The position numbers were made by a program, and so were the translations under genes. The notes under the pieces are model-generated. The model searched no databases. It saw nothing but the letters and a program-made list of their open reading frames with translations, and was not told the DNA's origin. Source: Atriophallophorus winterbourni (Eukaryota; Platyhelminthes; Trematoda; Plagiorchiida; Microphallidae). Taken from it: 64,000 bases of DNA. Shown here one piece after another: positions 9,911-22,900 of this stretch; the stretch's first letter is position 1; every line of letters begins with the position of its first letter. The DNA is taken from positions 47,590 through 111,589 of the forward strand of contig JACCGJ010020547.1 in NCBI GenBank assembly GCA_013407085.1. Reading direction: 5' to 3'.

Positions 9911-12900
9911 GTGAGTGCTATGCTTGAGATATTTTGATGTATTTTTTCAAGTTTACATTTCGTATATGTATCATGAATTCGAAAACTCATTTTCAAGTGT
10001 TATTATCATATAATCATTTATTCATGTGGTATAACCAAGTACCATTATTATTATTATCGAGAAGAGTGCAATCTTGGAAATTTAATCGTTTTACATCTAC
10101 GAAGAAATTATTCTTGCGAAAAAATGTTTGAGGGAAGAGACACATGTGATTGAAGTGGTTGGTCGTGCCAGCCTTATCACGAGAGCTACTTGTTTACAAT
10201 TCCACCACTGTTTCAAGCTCATGCGGATCCTGATCTTACTGATCCTACCTAATGAGTGCAAACAGCACGAAACCTGTCGTGGGTTGTGTGATGGAAATGC
10301 ATGCAAATGATTATTTTTATATCCAGATTAGTTTAAAACACCAGCGCTTCAGAGACTTGCAAACAATAATCAAGTTGTGTAAATGATCGAAGTAACGTTA
10401 GCGTAGCAGTTTCCTGTCGACTTTCACTACTACGTGTCCCAGTAAGCTCCCTCTTTCAAAATTTGGATAGCACGCTGTTTTATTAGAAACTAAGCCGCTT
10501 ACAGTAAAACCGCTACTGAACGCGATTTCTTTTACTAGTTCTTGTTTCGAACGTTTGTTTTATTTTCAAAATTAAGAATAGCCGATGGGGTATCCTTATG
10601 TATATTGCGGTTGTTATAAAAAGTGTTTTGGGGTATGGTTAATTCAATACAAGGTACCAAGTTTCAACTAAGACCGGTTCAACATCGCATAAATGCTCAT
10701 GCACATTACGGAATTGCATCCGGAAATATGCTAGAGAATCACTGCGTTTTATCTTTTTATATGTCTAGGCCTGAGCAACCTGACAGTATCTTAGCTCACC
10801 TGCGGTTTCTGACTGTGCGACACTATGTTTAGATCAGGTTTGTTATTTCATACATACATCCACAAGTACTCTCGTGTGGTTCAGGCCTTTTGATCATTGT
10901 TTCCGGGTAGATTCGCTAATTCGGCCTGGGCAACCGGCAAGTCGTCAGGCCACAACGAACTCTAAAATACAAGTAAATGACAAATTTCGTGCACTTATAT
11001 TATCTGTTTTCGCTCAGTCTGTTTCTAACGATCACACGCTACGTACACATTTTTATAGTAACCGTATTGCGTTATTTCGTTCCATACTTGGTAGAACTGA
11101 AAAAGGTTCAAGGCCTCCAAATCTAGCTCCTCCGTATACGTTGCCTGCTTTTAACGCCACCAGATGGTCAAACTATTAGACTGGGTGTCAGTCGACAATC
11201 GACTTTGTGTAATAATATTGGATGTTCGTGTAAGTAAGGCCGATATCGCAATAAATACCGTAACCTGTTTATGCTTGATGTCTACGCACTGAAGAATCAA
11301 AGTGCAAATCATATCAGGGATAATTTATATAGAAAATAACAAGCGCTAATTTGATTTTTATCAGAGAGTGACATCGTTATCTTGGCTCGAAGATTTGACC
11401 TGGATTGGTATCGAAATGACAATGGCGGAAGATTGTTTAGCTTGTGTTCATAACAATGGCTTTATCTTGCCATCACTAAAATCCACCATTCTTAGTGTCA
11501 CTGTAACCGGAAAATCTCCGTCGATGGCCTCATTCCCTTAAATTGACCACGATACTATCAGCTATCCGTGACGGTGTAGTATGCAAGATTGACGCTTATT
11601 TCGGGGGCACCTGTCTAGATTTGAATCTTACGTTAGTGTGTGTTAAGCTCTCAATTCGGTTTGGTGGCAAACCTAGAAAGGTCGAAAGGTACCGTATTTT
11701 TCGGACTATAAGGCGCACATAAAAACACTAATTTTTACGAAAAATCGGCAGTGAGCCTTATATTCCGGTACGTTTTATGCATGAATAGTGTGTGTTCACA
11801 GTGTGAACATATACTATTCATACATAAAACGCACCGGAATATAAGGCTCACTGCCGATTTTTCGTAAAAATTAGTGTTTTTATGTGCGCCTTATAGTCCG
11901 AAAAATACGGTAGCTAATTGTGGCCCATCTTAATGGTCTTCGGTTCTCAGTGCGTTGCAGGTTAAATTGAGTTTGTATGTTTCTAATTTTTCCAAGGAGT
12001 TATTGATGAATAATAGATTATGATACAATTCTCCTTAAGTGGCATTTTCGTTGCTCTGCTTCTGAAGCACGCTTTTAGGACGGAAACCGAAGGTATTTGC
12101 CTACGCACTCGAAGTGATGGCAAGCTTTTCAACCTGAACCGGTTGAGAGCACAAACCAAGGTACGGGATGTGCTCACTCCGAAGAACTGCTCCAGTCGCT
12201 AATGGGCTGTTTTTCATGTGCATGTAAAGGCTTTGGGATAACTATCAGCATGAGCAAAGCCAAAGTCCTTGGTCAAGCGATTGTATCGCCTCCAATCATC
12301 ACTGTTGTAAACTGTCAGCTTTAATCAGTACATTATTTCACATATCTTTGTTCAACCATTGCGGTTAACTTTTCGCTAGACACGAAGATTGATATGCGGA
12401 TAGGCAGAGCAGCTGCTGATTTGTACCAATTAAACTTTCGTATCTGGGGCAAGCGCAAATTGCCTGTAAAGACAAAGATGATGTTATAGAGCATTTGCGT
12501 ACTAATTGCTTCACGGAACGGCAGTGAACCCTGCACCAATAATTATTGATTAAAACAAGCGTCAATAGAAAAAGAAAAGTGAAATTACAAATTGCTACAG
12601 AACTCCCTCCCGAAAGCATGAGTCGACGGATGAACGCTCGATACACCGTTTATCGTATATACTCAACCAATCTTGCAGGGAACCTCACTCTACGGTCGGC
12701 ACGTGTTTTACGTGGTGAAGGGTTACATACTACGGGTGAGGGCTGATTTTAGAGATCATCACTGCTCGTTATAGGTTGTGTTGGTGGAGTCAAAGGGGTA
12801 ACTTCTTTAATGATTTTTGTTCGATGTAAGCAGGTTTCAAGCGATCGATGCTAACTTTGTCTTTGATGCCGTTGCGTAGCAGAACGAAATATTTCTATTT

Positions 12901-15900
12901 GCGTTCCATTACTTTGAATGGTCCTCCGTACGGAGTTTACAAAGGCTTTCTAACGGCATCGACTCGAACAAAAACGTAGGGGCAACTCTTGAGGTCATGG
13001 TGAATAAATGATGGACGGTCGGCAACACGTGTGGGTACGGGTTTGATGGACTGAATACCGAGAAGTACAATAGGAAGACATTCAGACCATTTTGTTTCTG
13101 AACACGCTGTGAGGGCAGCCTTCAATTGACGATGGGAGCATTCAACTAGTACATTAGCTGCAAGATGGTATGCGGTGGTGCGCATATGATCAAATCCTAG
13201 TAAACGGCTTAGTTCGCGGAACAAAGCACTTGTGAATTGCTATCCTCTATCGGTAGTAATGGTAGCAGGCACACCAAAGATGGAGATCCAAGAATCGACG
13301 CATGTTCGTGCGATGGTATCGATAGAGGTCTCTCGCCTGGGAACTGCTATGAGCCAGCGTGTATATCTGTCGACACATGTTAGGATATAGCTATACGTTC
13401 GGGTCCCAATATGTCCATGTGAACATGCCTTAATCGCCCACCAGGTAAAGGAAATGTACTCAAAGTAGCACGGGTGTGTCGGTAGATTTTGCAGATCTAG
13501 CAAGTCACAAAGTGTTTTGCATGTTGTGCCAGATAAAATGATCTATTATGAGTTTTACCGTTGAGCGAATGCTCGGATGCGACAGTCCATGAAAGTGATC
13601 GAAAATCTTCCCGTGATATATTTGCGGACGAAATGTCTCGGCTTACCGGTCGATTTATCACAGTGGATCTTGGTGTCGCAATCGAGCAGCGTCAAAAGGG
13701 AAAATTTGAGTGACTTATTTGCGATGATTTCTGAAAATTCAGTGTCGTTTTTTTATGACTGGCCAGTTCTCTGAGGTCGAGTACTGGGTTGCTTATCTGT
13801 TGGATAATAAAACGTGATAACGCATCAGCGACGATGTTACGGTCACCATCTATGTGTCTAATATCTGTGGTGAACTACGCTTTAAAGTCAAGTTGACGAA
13901 TTTCTCTTGGACAATTTCGGTCTGTCGGGGAACGGAACGCATAAACGATTGGCTTGTGATTGGTGAACACAGTAAAGGTGCGTCCTTCGGGTAGGTGACG
14001 GAAGTGTTTAATAGAAGAAGAAGAAGAAAGAAGAGAATGGCTTTATTCGTGTATACGAATTTTCAGCAATACATTAATTTCTCCACAAAATACAAATATG
14101 ATAAAAATGTATAAAGTGCACCACAATGAAATGATACTTGAGCTAATAAAGTGTCAGGTTACCATAGGCTAGACAAATGTGAGGCGAATTAGAAAAATGA
14201 AAACTGGAGAATAACTAGAACATTTCAGCGTCATTTAAAAAATTGCCAAGCTAGGTAAATGGCGAGAAGTTCGCGTCCAAAAGTGCTATGCCTAGTCTGC
14301 GCTAGTTGCAACTTCCGTGAGAAAAAGAACAGTGGTTGAATTTACCTTTAAACACATCGGTGAGTGGTTGAAGTATCTTAGCGGCGTTGTGAATAAATCG
14401 TCGATAATAATTAACGACGCTTAGAAAACGGCGTAAGCACTTGATTGATTGTGTCATTGGATATTCCACTATAGACCGTGTCTTTTCCGGTAACGGGCTT
14501 ATTCCATTACTTTCAATCCTATGGCCAAGAAAATCAATAGTCGACTGGCCAAAAACGCATTTGTCGCGATTGATAGTAACGCCGTATTGGGCAAAATGTT
14601 GGAAGATTTCACGGAGGTGTCGTACATGCTCCTCTTGTGATGAATTGGCTACTAATACGTTGTCGAAATACACAAAGACGAAATCAAGAGCAGGAAGAAT
14701 CTGATCCATGAACCTTTGAAAATACTGTGCTGCGTTGCGCAAACCAAAGGACGTGCGAAGGAATTCGAAAAAGACCGAACGGCTTTATTACAGCAATATC
14801 GTCAGAGGCCATGGGAGTCTGATGGTATGCACGTACGAGATCCAATTTGGAGAAAACTGATTTTCCGTCGAGGCTTGGCGAAAAATCATGTATGTGCGGA
14901 ATAGGGTAGCGATCAGGTTGTGTAACGCTATTCAACGTACGGTTATCTTCGCAATGTCCAATCTTCGTTCTCTTCGGCAACCATGTGTAATGGCGATGCT
15001 AATGGACTAGTGAATGTTCCAATTATACCAAGTGCAGCCAAATGTTCTAATTCAAATTTTGCCGCTTTCAGCTTTTAATCCTTTGTCTACTGAGGGTAAC
15101 TCTAGTTACCACCTCAAACAAGCAGTCGATTGCTCAGTAGCTCCCGTCGGTACCTTCAGTCACCATCGGATTGCACTTGTCAAGCAACGTCTGGCATATG
15201 ATCCATAAAAATTAATCATGTGTTTTATTTATGCCATAATTCAGCAGAATAACACAAATATATCATAAAATACGTATATCAATTACCGTAGACAAAGGGT
15301 TAAGGCGGCAGCCTGCAAGCTTTAACAAAAATTGGAGATCCATTAGTCACGATATGATGCTAAACATCGTGGTTGGGTCTCGCCATGTATGACTATAGGC
15401 GTGTTAATGTTGGAAATTCACGCACGATATCGCGGATAATATGACGGCATCAGCATTTTTTCTCACTCTTTTTACTGACAGGTTTCGCAGGAAGCTTGTC
15501 GTAGATAATCACTTCAAATAGTGTTTCCGAATGGTGTTCAGCGGCAGCCTCGTAGGCAGTAATCGGAGGGTTTGTTGTTACTAATCATCCGTGCCAAGCC
15601 AAGTTGATCACGAAGGTCCATAATGGAAACACTCGACTCGAGTTTCGCTCTTATTTGAGCTCATCAGCAGTATATGTATGTATGATGTATGAAAGCACAA
15701 GCCTGATCTAGGCAAAGTGCCGCACAGTCAGAGACTGCCCGTGGACTAAGATACTGCCAGGTTGCCCAGGCCTTGACAGTTAAGAGGAAGGAAAATAGAA
15801 ATAGCAGTGAGACTCCAGCCTGTTTCAGCATGCAGCTCACTACCGGTGGCCAATCAATTTAGCACGATGTTAGCCGCATAGCACAGAAATGCTGCACGAT

Positions 15901-16929
15901 CATCAGCAGTGCATATTCTCCGCTTCGGGTGGGATTTTTCTGAGTGTTTGATTAACTTATGCCAAGTCTAGGAGTAAGAAATTCTCAGTATAATGCGCGG
16001 CCATTAAAGTCTATGATGTTTCTCTACTAGTTTAAAAAACTTAATCGTTTCATGCATTTTAGCCGTAAAGCGCATCATACCATCGTTTTTGTGTCTGCAC
16101 TTATACAGATTTTTCAGCTTTCAAGTTCTACCGGCTAACATCTATTTGACATTTGGTGTTATTTTGTAACAGTTGAGCGTTCGGTATTTGATTTTAATGT
16201 ACTGCTGTCCCTGGTTAAAATAAACGAACCTTCTCCATCAGTCCACGTATAGAGTCGATCATGTTATCCGCGCAGGTCATTGAGATGCTTCAATAACCTT
16301 ACACGTTCAACGCTTCCCGTGCGTTTTGGGAAGCACTCTGTTTAAATTTCAGAGAGAAATATTCACCTGTCTTTATAGTTACTGCTTCTGTGGAAACAAT
16401 CTTTTCTTACTGACACCGAAGCCTTGTCTTCCATGCGGTGCCATACAGGAGCCTAACTTTTCCCAAATTTGTTGGTCGTAAGCCATATTTCTGCTCACCC
16501 GTATCGTTATCTATACTAAAATCAGATTTAGTTCAAAAGTAGTACTCAACATAACAGGACGAGGAAATGAAGAGTAAACAGCAAAATCCGTCAACAATGG
16601 TCCTTACATAACTATGACGGGCTGCAAAGGTAATTACAAATTGTTTCTAATAAGGTGAAGACACTCGGTTATAGTTTAGTTTAACACCGTTTTCGTAACT
16701 TACGAAAATTATGTTAAAAGCTTAGACTAGAAACGTGATCGATTTTTGAGCAAATCGTGAATTGTGTATAAACTTCAAATCTACTCGTTTTTAAATTACT
16801 TGGAAATTTGTTCAGTTTTCGATGGAATTTTGCTGTTTACCACACGGTGAACAAAAATTGCAACCGTCCTCCGCCATGCACTAAAATATTGTGACAATAC
16901 GAAGGGTGGCACTTTTTCATTTTTAAATG

Positions 16930-16976
<47 letters not shown>

Positions 16977-19900
16977 TAATTGATGTGGTTTCATGAATCC
17001 CGTTATTAATATCATTATTATTATACCGGTAGAAATTACTTTAAGCTTAAATTTCATACAATCATGATTACGAAATCAAATTGCTAGATAAGGCTGGGAC
17101 GGAATGTGTAGTAGGTTAGGCACAAACATACTGGAAGGATTTACCTACTCCTCGAAGGAAACCTATTGGATCAACCTTCATAAACGAATAGAGCGATATC
17201 AACATAACAGCTTTCTTACGGCTTTCACTGCTGTGCATCATAATATGTTGTTTCCGCTACTCTGATGAAATACCAGGCCGCCACTGAAAGCGATTTTGAG
17301 CAAGATATCTCCGATTTACCATCCACTTCAAATTTGGATCGTATAGACTTCAACCAGTTAAACCAAAATACGGCCACGTTGGGTGTCAAGGTTTTTTTGC
17401 TTGCGTCAATTTAAAGAACCAAATAATCTAAAAAGCGTCATTTAGTATTCTCATTAGTTATCATTATTTTCATTCTCATTCGTACCGTAATCCTTTTCCG
17501 TTCGGAAGCGTTCGCTTTGTTAACCGCAAACCATTAAATACACCGTTTCGCTCTAACTGAGACCTATTCTCTTGGCGACTTAGAGATCATCGTTGCTGTT
17601 TGTTTAATCGTCGAAATATATAAATATGACTTCGGATGAAATATTTCGCAGCCGAGACTGGGTCAGAAGTGAAGGGCTAATGAATGTAAGCGCATCCAAA
17701 CTATTCAACTTTATCGTTGACAAGCTTTGCAACGTGTTATGAACCTGCCGCTTATCGCTATAACATTTTCTGCCATGCTGGAACCTATTTTCATTGTTTA
17801 TCTGTCACTGACCCGTTGCAACCTTTTTAGTGACTCTGACTGGTGGTTCGTGGAGCACATGAATTCAGGCAACAAAGGCTACGTCCCCACCGCCTACATC
17901 GCACCACAAGGGTCCTTCGAGGCTGAGGAGTGAGTTTACACCTGATGTTTCTTACTCGCCATCTGACCATTTGTTTCAGTATTCTTTTTGAATGGTCCAG
18001 TGTTCAGCGGCCTTTAAGTGTAATGATGCTTATTTGTTTCTCTTTATTTTGTTTACCCTTGGTTCCTCTCGAGTCACGGATGTGCAATCGTGCAGTATTT
18101 CTGTGCTGTGGTAAATTGATAGTCCACCGGTAGTGAGCTCCATGCTGGAACACGCTGGAGTCTCACCACCATTTCTATTTCTATTTACCCCTCATATCTG
18201 TCTAGGCCTGAGCAACCTGACAGTATCTCAGCCCACGTGCAGTCTCTGACTTTGCGGCACTTTGCCTGGATCAGGTTTGTGCTTTCACATCACCTCTCGA
18301 GTCAAAAGTTCTATAGATTAACCGATAAATTCATTTATTGGATGGCGAGTAGATATGTAGATTAATTGATTGTTTGTTAGGTAGATAGATAGGTTGGTAG
18401 GTAGGTGGATGTATAGATAGACTGATTTATTGATTGGTAACTCTAAGGAAGGACCGAGGAATAGGATCGCATAATCGTAGACTGCACGTTGGGTAAGATA
18501 CTATCAGCTTGTCCAGACCTAAACAGGTATAAAATAGAGAAATGGCTGTCAAACGCCATCACGTTTCCGCATCCAACTCAGTACAGGCGCCAATTCAATT
18601 TAGCACGATGTTGCTCTCGTAACCGCGAACTACTACGGAACCACTCGTCCGTACACCGATGACTAACCACTTGTTTGTTGTATATGCTATCGAAATACCC
18701 TTTTTCAATCGCAACCGAACGAGGTTGATTTGAATGCATTTTCAAGTTTAACCCTTTCTCGCAAACTACGACCAAACATATACCAGCTGGTTAACCGTGA
18801 CACATGGAATCGACAAACATTGTCTGACATTTCTACTTCAGCGCGTGATTCATCATTTGTGCGTTTGGCACGATTCCAAAGTGTCAAGTCGACGTAGTGG
18901 GGTTAACATGTCACTAATTAGCCGCGCATCAGCGTGGCCAAATTAATCGGCTCGAACGGTAGAATAGAAGAGAATGTTAGATTCTCTGAGGATTTCTTGT
19001 CCAGTGGCACGCATAATAAGAATAATGGCATTGCCAATGTACGCGAACGTGCCAGATAGTTTTTTCTTTGATTATTAGTTCATCGATGATCTGCTGGAAA
19101 CACGCGACACCGTTGGTCACACCAAATGTAATTCGACTGAATTGGTAGAGTTTGCCGGCAGCTTCTAATACGGTGAATGGTTTATCCCTGTCACATTGGG
19201 GTAATTGGTGATATGCTCTCCGCAGATCTAGAGTACTGAAAACATTGTAAACAGCGACATTTTCAACTAGTTGATCGATCTTTGGTAAAGGGTAAGCGTC
19301 AAGTTGCGTGAACCTGTTAATTCTCTGGCTATAATCAATGACTAACCGCTTTTTGTGACGTTCGCTGGTAGTAATTAAAACCTGAGCCCGTCAGGGTGAA
19401 GATGATGGATCAATTATGCCTTCTTTCAACAAATGTTCAATCTTCGATAGGATGAAACGCTCATCGACAAAAGAGTGGCGTCAGTATTTAGCGGCTATAG
19501 GCCTGCAGGCAGCAGATAAGTTTTTGATGAGAGATAGGGGTGGTGACTTTGGCTGCCCTAAGTCAACATATAGAGTGCGAAGGTTTGGGGCCTCTGAACG
19601 GGATCTCGACTTTTTCGTGCATTTTCAATAAGTCATGTCCAAACAATACATCTGAACACAGATTAGGCATGACTGAAAATTTGAATTGTGGATAAACTGA
19701 CTTGTAGTGAATGGGTAAATTACACATGCCTTCGGTTTGACTCGTATGTTCGGTATTAGCAAGAGTTATTTTGTTTATATACGGAACTAGATCTCAAGAG
19801 TTCTCACGAACAACCGAGAAATTTATGTAGCTCTCAGAGATCCCAGTATCTATGAGAGCCTGCAGTCGGATACCATTGACGTAAATAATAATGATTGCAT

Positions 19901-22900
19901 CAGATAGAGATATTGGAGCCGCGGAACAGAACAAAGCGGAAAAATTGTTCTTGGATGTCTAGAAAATCCTCAAAAATAACATTTGACGTATTCCAGGCGA
20001 CAGTCACCTCTACGTCTGTATCTGGATATATTCGTGTCTTATTAAGTGGAATATCATTGCTTGTGCATGGCCTCCTGGTTGTGTATGATTCAAATTGTTT
20101 GTATCAAATGCTTTCTGGAAATTGAGTGTTGAATGCTCCAACAATCTCTGTCGGGTTGCAGTGGACTGAATGCCGCTAATGAAGGCATCTCGGAGTGCAT
20201 CATGTTTGTACTCCTCCACACTGACGGCACTGAAATTACATTCTCTGACGAGGTTTCTTAATGTGTGCGTGAATTGGTCGAGTGATTGACCGTCTTCTTG
20301 CTTGCATGTCGCCAGTAAATGTCGAGCGAAGATTTAATTTTTGGGTTTAACATGTAAAGTTTCCAAGGTGGAAATGGCTTTTGCGTAAGTGAGTCATTAA
20401 CATCAGGGGAAACGTAGTTGAATAATACTTTCAGTTTATCTGGCTTGGGCTCGTTCAGCTCATCAAGAAAATTAGAAAATGTATTGAACCAGTGTTCCCA
20501 ACGTTTAGCATTGTCTGAGGCATTTGGGTCAGCATTGAATTTGTCGGGTCCCAGGAACTGTTCCATTTGCGTATAGTGAATTAAATAAATTGTTCTGATT
20601 GATCGATCAAACAAACAAGTGCGAAGAATGATTGCCTGTAAGCTAGGCCTTATACAAATCACAATTGGAGTAGAGTGGCTGCAAAAGAGAGTATGGTGTG
20701 TATTATAATAAGGGTGAAAAACTGTAATAAAGCATATAGCAGCAAACTTCAATCATAGCAGGTTCCCAGTTTCACACCTGATCTTTGTTGTTTAGTAATT
20801 CGTTTCGCTGGTACGGAAAAATACAGTCTGCTTGTCGTTTGATTGCTAATCCCCATGCACCCAATGAGGATAGCAGATCGTGGCGAGACGCCACCTTATT
20901 GACTGCCCAGCTTGAGGCGGGCGGTAGACGTCTAATGAGACCTGAAAGTCTCTCCCACCGTCAGAAGCAGCCCCATGCGCTGAGCTCTACACCAGTCGAG
21001 CCATAGCTTTTAACCGGTATCTGCTGCTACCCGTGTTATTATCCGTAGAAGCGGAATGGAGTGTCCTCTCCATTGGTGGGTTGTGATGTTCGCCAAGGCA
21101 GTTCAATATGGAGAACTAGCTGTTGCCCATGCAGCAAGTGCTCCCTCTCCACGGCACCACCGGAACCAAAGGAACAGCTAGGCTGATACTTTTGGACAAC
21201 AATGCCGTCGCAGGAGTTGGCAGGACGAAGTTTAATAAAACTTCGAATTGCCCCACGGGACTCCGGCTCCGGATTTTTCCTCGAGGTTGACTCCTGAAGC
21301 CTTTTCCATGATTGGATGTAGCCGCAAGGCAATGCAGTTTTGAGATAAGGGTTTTCCTTCCCCTAGGTGGACCGCCTTCATGAACTTACGAGCTCCACCT
21401 GCACGAGGCAAGCTGGGTTTGAGGCGCCAGTCAGCCGCTTTCGCCCATTCTGCTGCCAGTAGAAGCAGTTCCACCGGGTCATACAGGATCACGCGTGCAG
21501 ACCAAGTGCTTAACTTGGTTTTCAGAAGCTATATGAGATGTGCGCCGTTAGAGCATTTTTGGAATTGGGAGCTTGCCGGTTCTCACTACCATTTACAGAT
21601 ACAATTATGTGCCATTGTGTTTTACTAGGTAGCAACTATTTCCGAGGCTCATACAAAATTTTCCTCTTCTGGTAGACCGCCTCTCGTTAAATTTTAGCGC
21701 TGACTCATGTTCCATGTGTGCGTATTCTATGATTCTGTTGTATTTGCTTTTTTGGTTTCCGAGTAGATGAAATCAGCTCGGTTTTACAAATCTGTATGAA
21801 GACCCTAATCATGAAAGTAAAGTTTGCAATGAATCGGTTATAGCAAGTTTTTGGTAACGTTTCGCTTATGAGCACATAAGCTTCGTCAGACCAAGGATGT
21901 CGGTTTAAATGGCATTTTTTGATCAATCCTGAGTTCTCTAAGCTAGACAGGGGAGATCAAGACAATTGATCGCACCCCCTACATGCTGTGTTCATCCCTA
22001 AATTGTTTATTAAGTTTACAGGTGCTGACCCACTGCTTACGTAATCATGTGCGCATTAGGTGTAATGTTCGTTAATCCTTATCCGCTGCAAAACCGAACG
22101 CCAGATTGTTGAGATATCCGCCCCATCCACCTTGTTCACCGCATTCGCCGCAGCCTTTGTTATTTCAACAGCCTCGGCGTGAAGTCTTTCCCTATAAGAT
22201 TTCACACCCCGTCTTATCACTTTCACGTTATCAAGATCTACGCTGTGTCCAGTGTCTAGCACGTGTTCAGCTAGGGCCGAATCCCGAATCAGTGATTGAT
22301 ATTCACTGGGATTGCGGGGTCGCTTTCCCACTCGTTTCCTGTGTTCGTTAACCCTAGTGCAAAGTTGTGTGTATTCCATGATTCTGTTGTATTTGCTTTT
22401 TTGGTTTCCGAGTAGATAAAATCAGCTCAGTTTTACAAATCTGTGTGAAAACCCATTCTGCACTTATTGAGTGATCTGATCCGGGCACATCTTGTGTGGT
22501 AACCTTAGGGATCATGAGTTTGTGGATGGTTGTTTGAAGCCTCGTTGTGTCACGTACGTTATGTACCCAAGAGCAATCCGACTGTACTCTCCTGGTCATG
22601 CGTTCATCCTTCACTCGCACCACGATCGTCGCGCAGATACATTGCATTCATGGCAAAATCCAGAACAATAGTGGATTCTAAACGTCCAATGCGTTGTGGT
22701 GCTCTCACATCCCCGGCACCTACACGCCGCAACCGGTATTATTGTTATTATCTTTACTATTATTATTGTATATGCAATACCTCATGAGATACTGATGACG
22801 AATGAATTGACTAACAACCGTGAAATACTAGTGTGAAAACAAGCCTGATCCAGGCAAAGTGCCGCACAGTCAGAGTCTGCATGTGGGCTAAGATACTGTC

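Larger units (their letters stand above)
12600..15640 (-). mobile_element. Gypsy-1: degenerate Ty3/Gypsy pol region
   Basis: Reading leftwards, the minus strand carries reverse transcriptase (about 15000-14300), RNase H (about 14300-13780) and integrase (about 13510-12640) in standard Gypsy order. A purine-rich tract lies at 12601-12615 on this strand (CGGGAGGGAG), possibly the primer site before the 3' LTR. The LTR itself cannot be delimited, because a LINE fragment starts at once beyond about 12540. No gag or complete 5' part is visible. Two insertions interrupt it: a piggyBac-like MITE at 15079-15299 and a LINE-tail-like piece at 14012-14234. Confidence 0.8.
9911..17830 (+). other. Src-like gene intron 1
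   Basis: A GTGAGT donor and TTTTTAG acceptor bound this 7.9-kb intron. It splits SH3 between VLND and DWWF, where vertebrate Src genes are also interrupted. It holds a palindromic MITE, a LINE fragment, Gypsy-1, several short interspersed repeats and a TA microsatellite, all listed separately. I recognise nothing in 10862-11690 or 15906-16930. Confidence 0.9.
18950..20600 (-). mobile_element. Gypsy-2: degenerate gag-protease-RT
   Basis: The minus strand reads gag (about 20590-20010), aspartic protease (about 19910-19570) and the start of reverse transcriptase (about 19400-18960), in Gypsy order. It stops before the YxDD box, with no RNase H, integrase or LTR. The sequence differs from Gypsy-1, so it is a separate insertion of a different lineage in the same orientation. 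Confidence 0.75.
21718..22450 (-). mobile_element. Penelope-like element fragment, family 2 (3' end)
   Basis: It includes the C-terminal endonuclease frame (22379-22056), then 3' untranslated sequence with a hammerhead ribozyme motif (21851-21894). A block of about 90 bp occurs twice, at about 21718-21805 and 22370-22450, flanking the fragment. A second, decayed copy of the untranslated part is at 31245-31535. Confidence 0.75.

Noticed and set aside
20785..21628. Dense short frames on both strands as candidate genes
   Set aside because: They fall in a repeat family shared with 38445-39245 and reflect local GC content, with no protein similarity.
22740..22775. TAT/ATT-rich run as a CRISPR-like or satellite array
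   Set aside because: It is an imperfect TTATTA simple repeat without spacers.
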